Assembly (NCBI GenBank): GCA_937925655.1
Contig: CALAMC010000061.1
Location: 1 to 17,004, forward strand
Direction of reading: 5' to 3'
From: an uncultured candidate division Zixibacteria bacterium
Lineage (GTDB): Bacteria; Zixibacteria; MSB-5A5; GN15; PGXB01
Length of the DNA: 17,004 nucleotides
In this document: one piece after another, positions 6,386 to 13,783 of the stretch
Layout: the number at the start of each line of letters is the position of its first letter
How positions within the stretch are numbered: position 1 is the first letter of the stretch
Position numbers and translations under genes: made by a program
Notes under the pieces: model-generated
Told to the model about the DNA's origin: nothing
What the model saw: only the letters and a program-made list of their open reading frames with translations
Databases searched by the model: none

Positions 6386-6412
6386 TTGGCACTCTTAAAA
6401 GGAGATTGCTAA
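6386..6412 (+). promoter_or_regulatory. CIRCE operator (HrcA binding site)
   Basis: The left arm TTGGCACTC (6386-6394) and right arm GATTGCTAA (6404-6412) are separated by exactly 9 bp. Against the classic TTAGCACTC-N9-GAGTGCTAA each arm has one mismatch. The site covers the predicted transcription start of the hrcA operon, as expected for HrcA autorepression. Confidence 0.88.
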
Positions 6413-6448
6413 ACCTTTTTACTAACTTGTTGTTAAAGTAGAAGTAAG

Positions 6449-7495
6449 ATGGCGTTTGAGAATTTATCATCGCGGGAGAAGAGGGTTCTTCAGAATCTGA
6501 TAACCCATTATATCCAGACGGCCGACCCGGTTGGCTCGCGGGTGATTGCCAATAAGTACCGGATGGGGCTATCCCCGGCGACAATTCGGAACACCATGCA
6601 GGATCTGGAGGAGCTGGGGTTAATCTCTCAACCGCACACGTCGGCGGGGCGAATTCCGACCGATAGCGGTTACCGGTTTTTTGTCGATGTTCTTCTGAAA
6701 CAAGAGCCTCTTACGGAACATGAGAAAAGGCAAATCGAGACGATTGTCCATCAGGGCGGCAAGGGAATCGATTCCATCCTGGCGCAGACGAGCAAGATTT
6801 TAAGCGAAATAACCAGCCAGCTGGGGTTGAGTATTTCGCCTCGCTTTGAAGAAGGTGTTTTGCGAAAGTTAAACCTGATCCCGGTATCCGAAGGCAAAGT
6901 GCTGGTCATCGTGGCCGTGAAATCGGGTTTCGCCCGTTCCATCCTGATGGAGTTGGAGTCGGATATTCCGGATGATGAATTTCGCGAAATAGAGACGGTT
7001 TTAAATGAACGGTTATGCGGCCATACCCTGGGTCACATCCGCAAGACGATCAGCGAGCGACTGGCCGATACGACGTTATCACCGCGGTTGATTAAGCTGT
7101 TTGTCGATGCCTCATCGGAGATCTGGTCCGATAATGCCGATGACAAGCTGATTACGGTGGGGACGGATAATCTTATAATGCAGCCGGAATTCGCCGACCG
7201 GGAACGGATCAGCGAATTAATCAAACTGCTGGAAAATAAGAAAGAGCTTAAAGAGTATATCAGCACCAAATCCATCGGGGAAGGCATAATTATAACGATC
7301 GGGGAAGAAAACACGATGAGCCAGATAAAGAACTGCTCGGTGGTGACGTCGCGTTATAAGGCGGGAAATATCGACGGGACAATCGGCATAATCGGACCGA
7401 CCCGAATGCCATACTCCAAACTGATTTCGATCGTCGAATACACGGCGCGTTCCCTGACGGCGGCGCTGACCGGTCCCCAGGGGGAGGAAGAATAG
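6449..7495 (+). CDS. hrcA: Heat-inducible transcription repressor HrcA
   Basis: This 348-residue protein is the usual HrcA length. The N-terminal winged helix (~1-75) includes REKRVLQNLITHYIQTADPVGSR and the recognition region LSPATIRNTMQDLEELGLISQPHTSAGRIPTDSGYR, the family's best-known signature. The central GAF-like and dimerisation regions follow, with closing landmarks GEENTMSQIKNCSVVTSRYK and GTIGIIGPTRMPYSKLISIVEYTA. HrcA binds CIRCE and represses chaperone operons; GroEL normally keeps it active, and heat-induced misfolding relieves repression. The operator lies just upstream, so this is autoregulated. The start lacks a clear Shine-Dalgarno, but the N-terminus matches the family. Confidence 0.97.
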   Translation: MAFENLSSREKRVLQNLITHYIQTADPVGSRVIANKYRMGLSPATIRNTMQDLEELGLISQPHTSAGRIPTDSGYRFFVDVLLKQEPLTEHEKRQIETIVHQGGKGIDSILAQTSKILSEITSQLGLSISPRFEEGVLRKLNLIPVSEGKVLVIVAVKSGFARSILMELESDIPDDEFREIETVLNERLCGHTLGHIRKTISERLADTTLSPRLIKLFVDASSEIWSDNADDKLITVGTDNLIMQPEFADRERISELIKLLENKKELKEYISTKSIGEGIIITIGEENTMSQIKNCSVVTSRYKAGNIDGTIGIIGPTRMPYSKLISIVEYTARSLTAALTGPQGEEE

Positions 7496-7498
7496 ATT

Positions 7499-8128
7499 AT
7501 GAGCAAGCGTGAACGAAATAACGACGAAGCGAAAGACGATATAAAAATCGATATCGAGGATAAGAAAGACGAATCGGCATCGCTGGAGGGCGATGCGGCG
7601 ACGGAAACGGAAGGCACATCGGAGCCGGAGGCCTGCGAAGAAACCATTGCCGAGTTGCAGGAAAGGCTCAAAGAGGCCGATGATAAATATTTGCGACTGG
7701 CGGCAGAATTCGACAATTTTCGCAAAAGAACGGCGCGTCAGTTCGAAGAATTATCGCAGGCAGGGCGGATTCATGTCATAACCCGGCTTCTGGGCGTGCT
7801 CGACAACTTTCAGCGGGCGCTCGAGGCCGCCGCCAATACGTCCAATCACGACAGCCTGCTGGAAGGCATGCAGTTGGTGTATAAAAGTTTTTGCGATATT
7901 CTATCCAAGGAAGGTCTTGAGCCAATCGAGGCGGTGGGTAAGCCGTTCGACCCGAATGTACACGATGCCCTGATGCAGTTGGAATCGGATGAATATCCCG
8001 AAGGAACGGTCGTTCAGGAAATGGTCAAAGGGTATAAATTCGGCGACAAGATTCTGCGGCATTCACGGGTGGCGGTAAGCAAGCGCCCGGCGGATGAAGG
8101 AATATCGGATACGGAAAATGCGGATTAA
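7499..8128 (+). CDS. grpE: Nucleotide exchange factor GrpE
   Basis: This 209-residue protein starts 3 bp after the hrcA stop, with GGAGG inside the end of hrcA. The first ~50 residues are acidic and disordered. A long helix follows (ELQERLKEADDKYLRLAAEFDNFRKR), which in the family forms the dimeric coiled coil. The four-helix region (LLGVLDNFQRALEAA) and beta-rich head (GKPFDPNVHDALMQ, EYPEGTVVQEMVKGYKFGDKILRHSRVAVSK) complete it. GrpE releases ADP from DnaK and acts in part as a thermosensor. Confidence 0.97.
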   Translation: MSKRERNNDEAKDDIKIDIEDKKDESASLEGDAATETEGTSEPEACEETIAELQERLKEADDKYLRLAAEFDNFRKRTARQFEELSQAGRIHVITRLLGVLDNFQRALEAAANTSNHDSLLEGMQLVYKSFCDILSKEGLEPIEAVGKPFDPNVHDALMQLESDEYPEGTVVQEMVKGYKFGDKILRHSRVAVSKRPADEGISDTENAD

Positions 8129-8159
8129 AAAGAATATATTGGATTAAAGGAGATAAATA

Positions 8160-10082
8160 ATGGGCAAGGTTATAGGAATCGATCTGGGGACGACCAATTC
8201 ATGCGTGGCTGTCCTGGAAGGCAATGATGTTACGGTAATCGCCAACAAGGAAGGTGGGCGGACGACCCCTTCGGTAGTGGCATTCACCAAAGACGGTGAA
8301 CGGCTGGTGGGAGCGGCGGCAAGACGCCAGGCGGTAACCAATCCGGATAACACGATATTTTCGATCAAGCGTTTTATGGGTCGCCGTCATAGTGAAGTGC
8401 ACGAAGAGGAGAAGATCGTCCCTTATAAAGTCGAGGCCGACGAAAAGGGCGAGGTCGTGGTGATTGCGGGCGGGCAGAAGTATGCGCCGCCGCAGATATC
8501 GGCCATGATACTGCAATCGCTCAAGAAAACCGCGGAGGACTATCTTGGCGCCGAGGTCACGCAGGCGGTGATAACGGTGCCGGCCTATTTCAATGACTCG
8601 CAGCGGCAGGCGACCAAAGACGCCGGGAAAATCGCGGGGCTGGAAGTTTTGCGGATAATCAACGAGCCGACGGCGGCGTCGCTGGCCTATGGGCTACAAA
8701 AGAAGAAAAACGAAAAGATAGCCGTCTATGATCTGGGCGGCGGAACGTTCGATATTTCCATTCTGGAGCTGGGTGACGGGGTGTTCGAGGTTCGCTCGAC
8801 CAACGGCGACGGTCATCTGGGCGGCGATGATTTCGATCAGAAGGTGATCGACTGGATGGCCGAGGAATTCAGGAAGACCAACGGGATTGATTTACGGAAA
8901 GACCGCATGGCACTGCAGCGGCTCAAGGAGGCGGCCGAGAAGGCCAAATGTGAACTATCCACGACGATGCAGACCAATATCAATTTGCCGTTTATCACGG
9001 CCGACCAGTCCGGGCCGCGGCATCTCGATTTAACCTTGAGCCGGGCGAAGCTGGAGCAGTTGACGGATGACCTGTTACAGCGGACGATCGGTCCGTGCCG
9101 CCAGGCTTTGCAGGATGCCAAATTATCGCCGAGCGAAATCGACGAAGTGATTTTGGTCGGCGGACAAACCCGTATGCCCAAAGTACACGATATCGTCAAG
9201 GAGTTGTTCGGCAAAACGCCCAACCGGGGCGTCAACCCGGACGAAGTGGTGGCGATCGGGGCGGCGATACAGGGGGGAGTACTGTCGGGCGACATGAAAG
9301 ACGTGGTGTTGCTGGATGTGACGCCGCTGTCTTTAGGGATTGAAACGCTGGGCGGGGTGATGACGACCTTAATAGAGCGCAACACGACGATACCAACCAG
9401 AAAGAGCCAGATATTTTCGACGGCATCGGATAATCAGCCGGCGGTCAGTATACATGTTCTTCAGGGCGAGCGGCGAATGGCGATCGATAACCGGACGCTG
9501 GGACGGTTCGACCTGGTCGGAATACCGCCGGCGCCGCGGGGTATTCCGCAGATTGAGGTATCTTTCGATATCGATGCCAACGGGATTGTCCATGTATCGG
9601 CCAAGGATCTGGGAACGGGCAAGGAGCAGTCGATCAGGATACAATCGTCATCGGGGCTTTCGGAGGCGGAGATAGACAAGATGGTCAAGGACGCCGAAGC
9701 GCACGCGGAGGAGGACCGGAATAAGGAAGCTCTCATAAAGGCGCGCAATGAAGGCGACCAGCTGGTTTATACGACCGAGAAAACGTTGAAAGAGCATGGC
9801 GATAAACTTGCCGAGAGTGATAAAAAGGCGGTCACGGAAAAGATAGAGGCTCTCAAAGCGGTCTTGAATTCCGATAATGCCGAGACGATCAATAGGGCCA
9901 AAGAAGAGTTGATGCAGGCGTCGCATAAACTGGCCGAGGAAATGTACAAGCACGCACAATCGCAACAGCAGGCCTCCGGCGGTCAACAAACGTCGGGCGG
10001 TCCGGAAGCGGAGCCATCGCCGGCGAAGGACAACGGTGCCGTCGACGCCGATTTTGAGGTTGTTGACGACAAGGATAAGTAA
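8160..10082 (+). CDS. dnaK: Chaperone protein DnaK (Hsp70)
   Basis: This 640-residue protein is full length. The ATPase domain shows GIDLGTTNSCVAVLEG (5-20), the NEPTAASLAYG segment, DLGGGTFDISILELGDGVFEV and VILVGGQTRMPKV. The interdomain linker is VLLDVTPLSLGIETLGG, then the substrate-binding beta domain and helical lid. The tail ends DADFEVVDDKDK, like other bacterial DnaKs. The region after KRFMGRR keeps the extra segment (HSEVHEEEKIVPYKV...) typical of Gram-negative Hsp70s and absent in many Gram-positive ones. A strong ribosome site, AAAGGAG (8146-8152), is 7 nt before the ATG. It refolds proteins with DnaJ and GrpE encoded on either side. Confidence 0.98.
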   Translation: MGKVIGIDLGTTNSCVAVLEGNDVTVIANKEGGRTTPSVVAFTKDGERLVGAAARRQAVTNPDNTIFSIKRFMGRRHSEVHEEEKIVPYKVEADEKGEVVVIAGGQKYAPPQISAMILQSLKKTAEDYLGAEVTQAVITVPAYFNDSQRQATKDAGKIAGLEVLRIINEPTAASLAYGLQKKKNEKIAVYDLGGGTFDISILELGDGVFEVRSTNGDGHLGGDDFDQKVIDWMAEEFRKTNGIDLRKDRMALQRLKEAAEKAKCELSTTMQTNINLPFITADQSGPRHLDLTLSRAKLEQLTDDLLQRTIGPCRQALQDAKLSPSEIDEVILVGGQTRMPKVHDIVKELFGKTPNRGVNPDEVVAIGAAIQGGVLSGDMKDVVLLDVTPLSLGIETLGGVMTTLIERNTTIPTRKSQIFSTASDNQPAVSIHVLQGERRMAIDNRTLGRFDLVGIPPAPRGIPQIEVSFDIDANGIVHVSAKDLGTGKEQSIRIQSSSGLSEAEIDKMVKDAEAHAEEDRNKEALIKARNEGDQLVYTTEKTLKEHGDKLAESDKKAVTEKIEALKAVLNSDNAETINRAKEELMQASHKLAEEMYKHAQSQQQASGGQQTSGGPEAEPSPAKDNGAVDADFEVVDDKDK

Positions 10083-10122
10083 TTATTTGTATTGTAAATA
10101 ATAGTATTATATAAAGTAATAC
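10082..10122 (+). promoter_or_regulatory. AT-rich dnaK-dnaJ spacer with two weak inverted repeats
   Basis: Only about five of the 44 spacer bases are G or C. ATTATTT/AAATAAT (10082-10088/10096-10102) and GTATTA/TAATAC (10104-10109/10117-10122) are consecutive inverted repeats with 7-nt loops. There is no Shine-Dalgarno for dnaJ. A loose -35/-10 pair, TTGTAT (10087-10092)-N17-TATAAA (10110-10115), could instead be an internal promoter giving a nearly leaderless dnaJ transcript. Either reading is tentative. Confidence 0.35.
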
Positions 10123-10126
10123 ATTA

Positions 10127-11290
10127 ATGTCAAAAAGAGACTATTATGAAGTCCTCGGAGTGTCGCGAGATGCCTCGGAGGATGAGATAAAAACGGCCTA
10201 TCGCAAGCTGGCCTTGAAGTATCATCCCGACCGTAACCCGGGCGACAAGTCGGCCGAGGAGAGCTTCAAGGAAGCGACCGAAGCTTACGAAGTGCTCAAG
10301 GACGTCCAAAAGCGGCGGACTTATGACCAATTCGGGCATGAGGGCTTGTCGGGGGCGGGGTTCGGTCAGGGTGGTTTCGGTTTTGGCGGTTTCGATATCA
10401 GCGATGCTTTGCGGGCGTTCATGCGCGATTTCGGCGGGGGGTTCGGGGGAAGCATTTTTGAAGATTTCTTTGGCGGCGGCATGAGCCGGGAGGAGCGTTA
10501 CAGCCGGGGCGAAGATTTAAAAGCGGTCATTGATTTGACTCTGGAAGAAATATATGCCGGTACGGAAAAGACGCTTCGCGTCAACCGTCTTGAAACTTGT
10601 GCCGAGTGCGGCGGATCGGGCCTGGCACCGGGGGCGTCACGGCAGACCTGTCATGAATGCCGCGGGGCGGGTCAGGTACGCACGGTGACGCGGACTTTTC
10701 TGGGGACGGTGCAGCAGGTTAAAACCTGCCCGCGATGCCGGGGCACGGGCGAAACGATCAGTACTCCGTGCACGGCCTGCGGTGGCGAAGGCCGGGTCAA
10801 AAACGCGGCCAAGGTCAAGGTCAAGGTTCCGAAGGGAGTGTCGTCGGGCAATTACATGGCTTTATCCGAGCAGGGCAATGCCGGGCGCAACAACGGGCAG
10901 GCGGGCAGTTTAATCGTTGTTTTTCGAGAAAAAGAGCATGATATATTCGCTCGGCAGGGCGACAATGTCATCTGCGAAGTGCCCATATCATTTACGAAGG
11001 CGGCGCTGGGCGGGAGTATCAGTGTTCCCTCGCTTAACGGAAATCTGGAACTCAAAATTCCGCCGGGTACACAGACGGGCAAAGTGTTTCGTCTGCGCGG
11101 CAAAGGCCTGCCGCGGCTGAATGTCAACGGCAGCGGCGATCAGCTGGTGCAGGTGACGGTCTGGACGCCGACCAAACTGTCGCCGGATGATCGTAAAATT
11201 CTGGAGAAGCTGGACGGTTCGGAGTCATTCGCACCGCCGGAGACGAATCGCACCTTTTTCCAGAAACTCCGGGAATCACTGGGTTTCTGA
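10127..11290 (+). CDS. dnaJ: Chaperone protein DnaJ (type I Hsp40)
   Basis: This 387-residue protein has all type I domains. The J domain (~1-70) has HPD at 33-35, which stimulates DnaK ATPase. The Gly/Phe region (~72-120) has GFGQGGFGFGGF. The zinc-finger domain (~157-225) has four CxxCxGxG units (CAECGGSG, CHECRGAG, CPRCRGTG, CTACGGEG), all cysteines intact. The C-terminal substrate-binding domains follow (VKVPKGVSSG, GDNVICEVPISFTKAALGG, FRLRGKGLP). The start has no Shine-Dalgarno and sits after an unusually AT-rich spacer, but MSKRDYYEVLGV fixes the N-terminus. Confidence 0.97.
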   Translation: MSKRDYYEVLGVSRDASEDEIKTAYRKLALKYHPDRNPGDKSAEESFKEATEAYEVLKDVQKRRTYDQFGHEGLSGAGFGQGGFGFGGFDISDALRAFMRDFGGGFGGSIFEDFFGGGMSREERYSRGEDLKAVIDLTLEEIYAGTEKTLRVNRLETCAECGGSGLAPGASRQTCHECRGAGQVRTVTRTFLGTVQQVKTCPRCRGTGETISTPCTACGGEGRVKNAAKVKVKVPKGVSSGNYMALSEQGNAGRNNGQAGSLIVVFREKEHDIFARQGDNVICEVPISFTKAALGGSISVPSLNGNLELKIPPGTQTGKVFRLRGKGLPRLNVNGSGDQLVQVTVWTPTKLSPDDRKILEKLDGSESFAPPETNRTFFQKLRESLGF

Positions 11291-11291
11291 T

Positions 11292-12176
11292 ATGGACGAT
11301 GCGGGACGATTTGTCGATCATTATTATGAAATTCGAATATATGTCCCCGACGCCATTGGCGATGCCGTAGGAAGTTTTATCATCGACAACTTCGCGGAAG
11401 GGCTGGTTATCGATGATTCCTCGAGGGAGGGTCTGGTCGGAATCGGCTTTTATGTCCCCGTTGACAGCATTGATGCAGTAAAAAGCCGTTTGGCCGGACT
11501 TGTAAGCGAAATTGCCGCCAATTTTCGATTGGATGAAGATAAAATAGTCGCGAGATTGATCAAGGCGGAAGACTGGCAGGAGAAGTACCGTCAATCGGTG
11601 CGACCTATCAGGCTCGAAAATCTTTATATTCGACCGCCCTGGGAAAAAGCGGATCCGGCCTGCGATATCGACATAATAATCGAGCCCCGTATGGCCTTCG
11701 GGACGGGGCATCATGAATCGACGTCATTATGTCTTAGGGCGCTTAAAAAATATGTCAGGCCGGGGATGGCTTTCTTTGATCTGGGAAGCGGTTCGGGCAT
11801 ATTGGCGATAGCGGCGGCCCGGCTGGGCGCCGGTCGGATCCTGGGAGTGGATATCGATGTGACAGCCGTGGAAAATGCCAGAGAGAATATGGTCTTAAAC
11901 GGTTTGGCCGGAAATGTCAGAATCGAATATGGATCAGTTGAGAAGGCGGGCCGGGACGGGAGTTATGATATTATTGCGGCCAATATCATCAAAAGCACAC
12001 TGATCGAATTGATGGCGGGGATATTTGAAGCGGTACATGATGGCGGTATAATCATTCTTTCCGGTCTTCTGGTTGAAGAAGAGGACGAATTTATGGAAAC
12101 GGTGCAGAAATACCGGTATCAGAAAATAGAAAGGAATCAGGACGGCCAATGGCTGTCGCTGGTGATACTCAAATGA
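11292..12176 (+). CDS. prmA: Ribosomal protein L11 methyltransferase PrmA
   Basis: This 294-residue protein starts one base after the dnaJ stop. The N-terminal domain, which recognises L11 in the family, covers ~1-100. The Rossmann methyltransferase domain has the PrmA signature EPRMAFGTGHHEST, the SAM-binding motif FDLGSGSGILAIAAARLGA (~159-177), the acidic VDID motif, and DIIAANIIKSTLIEL corresponding to the catalytic-loop region (usually NILA; here NIIK). It trimethylates L11 amino groups using SAM. An in-frame earlier start would lie inside dnaJ and lacks family similarity, so the ATG at 11292 is preferred. Confidence 0.95.
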   Translation: MDDAGRFVDHYYEIRIYVPDAIGDAVGSFIIDNFAEGLVIDDSSREGLVGIGFYVPVDSIDAVKSRLAGLVSEIAANFRLDEDKIVARLIKAEDWQEKYRQSVRPIRLENLYIRPPWEKADPACDIDIIIEPRMAFGTGHHESTSLCLRALKKYVRPGMAFFDLGSGSGILAIAAARLGAGRILGVDIDVTAVENARENMVLNGLAGNVRIEYGSVEKAGRDGSYDIIAANIIKSTLIELMAGIFEAVHDGGIIILSGLLVEEEDEFMETVQKYRYQKIERNQDGQWLSLVILK

Positions 12177-12919
12177 GACTGCCGGTATTCTATACGCCGC
12201 CGGAATGTGTCGTTGACGAAAGTCTGGTGCTGACCGGCGCGGAGGCGCATCATGCGCAGAATGTCCTGCGTTTGAAAAAAGGCGAGCCGCTGATGGTGGT
12301 CGATGGAATGGGCAATGCCTGCCGGTGCGAAATTACACGCTACAATGCGAAGAAAGCGGAATGCCGTATTTTTTCGCGGATCAGGAATTTCGGAGAGCCG
12401 GCGGTGAAAGTAACGCTGGGGTGCGGACTGTCGGTTGGGACCAAGTTCGATGATATCATTGAGCGGTGCACCGAGCTGGGGGTGTCGAGGCTGATTCCGC
12501 TTTTGACCGAGAAATCGAAGGTCAGAATCGACGATGACCGCAAAGCCGAGGCCAAGCTTAACCGGTGGCGGAAGGTGGCGCTGGCGTCGATGAAGCAAAC
12601 GGGCCGAGCGCTTATACCGGACATCTGGTCGCCGGTAAAGCTGGAGCGTCTGTTTGAGCGGTATGAGGATCCGGGGTTGCGCCTGATGTTCGATCCGGAT
12701 GGGGGCACTTTGAATCTTGATAATCTTAAAATCCCGTCCGGGACAGGTCATGTTTTGCTTCTGGTCGGCCCGGAGTCCGGTTTTTCCGGCGATGAAGTCC
12801 GCCTGGCGCAGGAAAGCGGGGCCCAGATTATAACGCTGGGTCAAAGGATTTTAAGGGCCGAGAACGCCGCGCCCACGGCGCTGGCTCTGGTTATGCAACT
12901 TATGGGCGAATTTAATTAA
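12173..12919 (+). CDS. rsmE: 16S rRNA (uracil1498-N3)-methyltransferase RsmE
   Basis: This 248-residue SPOUT methyltransferase overlaps the prmA stop by four bases (ATGA), a typical coupling arrangement. The N-terminal PUA-like domain (~1-75) includes GAEAHHAQNVLRLKKGEPLMVVDG. The knotted SAM-binding domain includes FDDIIERCTELGVSRLIPL, VLLLVGPESGFSGDEV and ITLGQRILRAENAAPTALALV, all RsmE landmarks. It methylates U1498 of 16S rRNA in assembled 30S subunits. An upstream ATG at 12149 would add eight residues unlike the family start, so 12173 is chosen. Confidence 0.95.
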   Translation: MRLPVFYTPPECVVDESLVLTGAEAHHAQNVLRLKKGEPLMVVDGMGNACRCEITRYNAKKAECRIFSRIRNFGEPAVKVTLGCGLSVGTKFDDIIERCTELGVSRLIPLLTEKSKVRIDDDRKAEAKLNRWRKVALASMKQTGRALIPDIWSPVKLERLFERYEDPGLRLMFDPDGGTLNLDNLKIPSGTGHVLLLVGPESGFSGDEVRLAQESGAQIITLGQRILRAENAAPTALALVMQLMGEFN

Positions 12920-12946
12920 AAGTCGTTTTTTGTCGATAAATTCAAT

Positions 12947-13729
12947 ATGCACGTTGTTTATATATATTTATGGGTCGGGCTTTTGGGCCTGGCGGTCGGG
13001 TCATTTTTAAATGTGGTGATTTACCGTCTGCCGCGTCAGATAAAAATCGGGTTGTCGCGCTCATTTTGTCCCTCGTGTCGCACGCCTATACCGTTTTATG
13101 ATAATATCCCGCTTTTAAGCTATGTATTGTTGGGCGGTAAATGCCGGTGTTGTAAAGCGGTTATACCGGCCAGATATCCGGCGGTAGAGCTTTTAAGCGC
13201 TCTGATATTCGCTTTCTTTTTTTATAATTTCGGTTTAACAACGCAGTTTTTTGTGTATGCCTTTGTCGCGGCGTTACTACTGTCAATAATCTTTATCGAT
13301 GTCGAGTTCCAGCTTATCCCGGACTATCTGACTATACCGGGTATGATAATCGGGCTGGCAGTTTCGCTGGCGCCGTCCGGAATCGGAATCGTATCATCGG
13401 TTATCGGCCTTCTGGTCGGCGGGGGCGCATTGTATATTATCGCGCTTCTGGGTGACTGGCTGTTCAAGAAGGACAGTATGGGCGGAGGGGATATCAAAAT
13501 GGCCGCCATGCTGGGGGCCTTTCTGGGCTGGGAGAAGGTTATTTTCATCTTTTTTGCCGCGGCGGTTATCGGACTATTGGCATCGATTATAATCATGGCC
13601 TTATCGAAAAAGGTCCGCAAGACCCGGATTATTCCGTTTGGCCCGTTTCTAGCCCTGGCCGCTTATGTGGCGATATTATACGGTGATAACCTGATTGACC
13701 TTTATATTAACCATTTCTGGCGAGTGTAA
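12947..13729 (+). CDS. pilD: Prepilin leader peptidase / N-methyltransferase
   Basis: This 260-residue polytopic inner-membrane protein fits the PilD/GspO family. GSFLNVVIYRLP opens the N-terminal methyltransferase domain, with zinc-type cysteines C41/C44 (CPSC) and C66/C69 (CRCC). The A24 aspartic peptidase part carries catalytic D118 (FIDVEFQLIPD) and D182 (GGGDIKM). It cleaves and N-methylates type IV pilin or type II secretion pseudopilin leaders; no pilin genes are in the window. It follows rsmE by 27 bp with no terminator between, so it may receive read-through from the heat-shock operon. No Shine-Dalgarno precedes the ATG. Confidence 0.95.
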   Translation: MHVVYIYLWVGLLGLAVGSFLNVVIYRLPRQIKIGLSRSFCPSCRTPIPFYDNIPLLSYVLLGGKCRCCKAVIPARYPAVELLSALIFAFFFYNFGLTTQFFVYAFVAALLLSIIFIDVEFQLIPDYLTIPGMIIGLAVSLAPSGIGIVSSVIGLLVGGGALYIIALLGDWLFKKDSMGGGDIKMAAMLGAFLGWEKVIFIFFAAAVIGLLASIIIMALSKKVRKTRIIPFGPFLALAAYVAILYGDNLIDLYINHFWRV

Positions 13730-13742
13730 AGGCGCCTTTTTT
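13728..13742 (+). terminator. Possible weak terminator after pilD
   Basis: AAAGGCGCCTTT is a perfect palindrome at the pilD stop codon, followed by more Ts (T run 13737-13742). The stem would have only 4 bp with a GCGC loop, so termination strength is doubtful. Confidence 0.3.
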
Positions 13743-13783
13743 ATCCGGTTTAATACGCTGACAATCCTGTCGATATCTACAAT

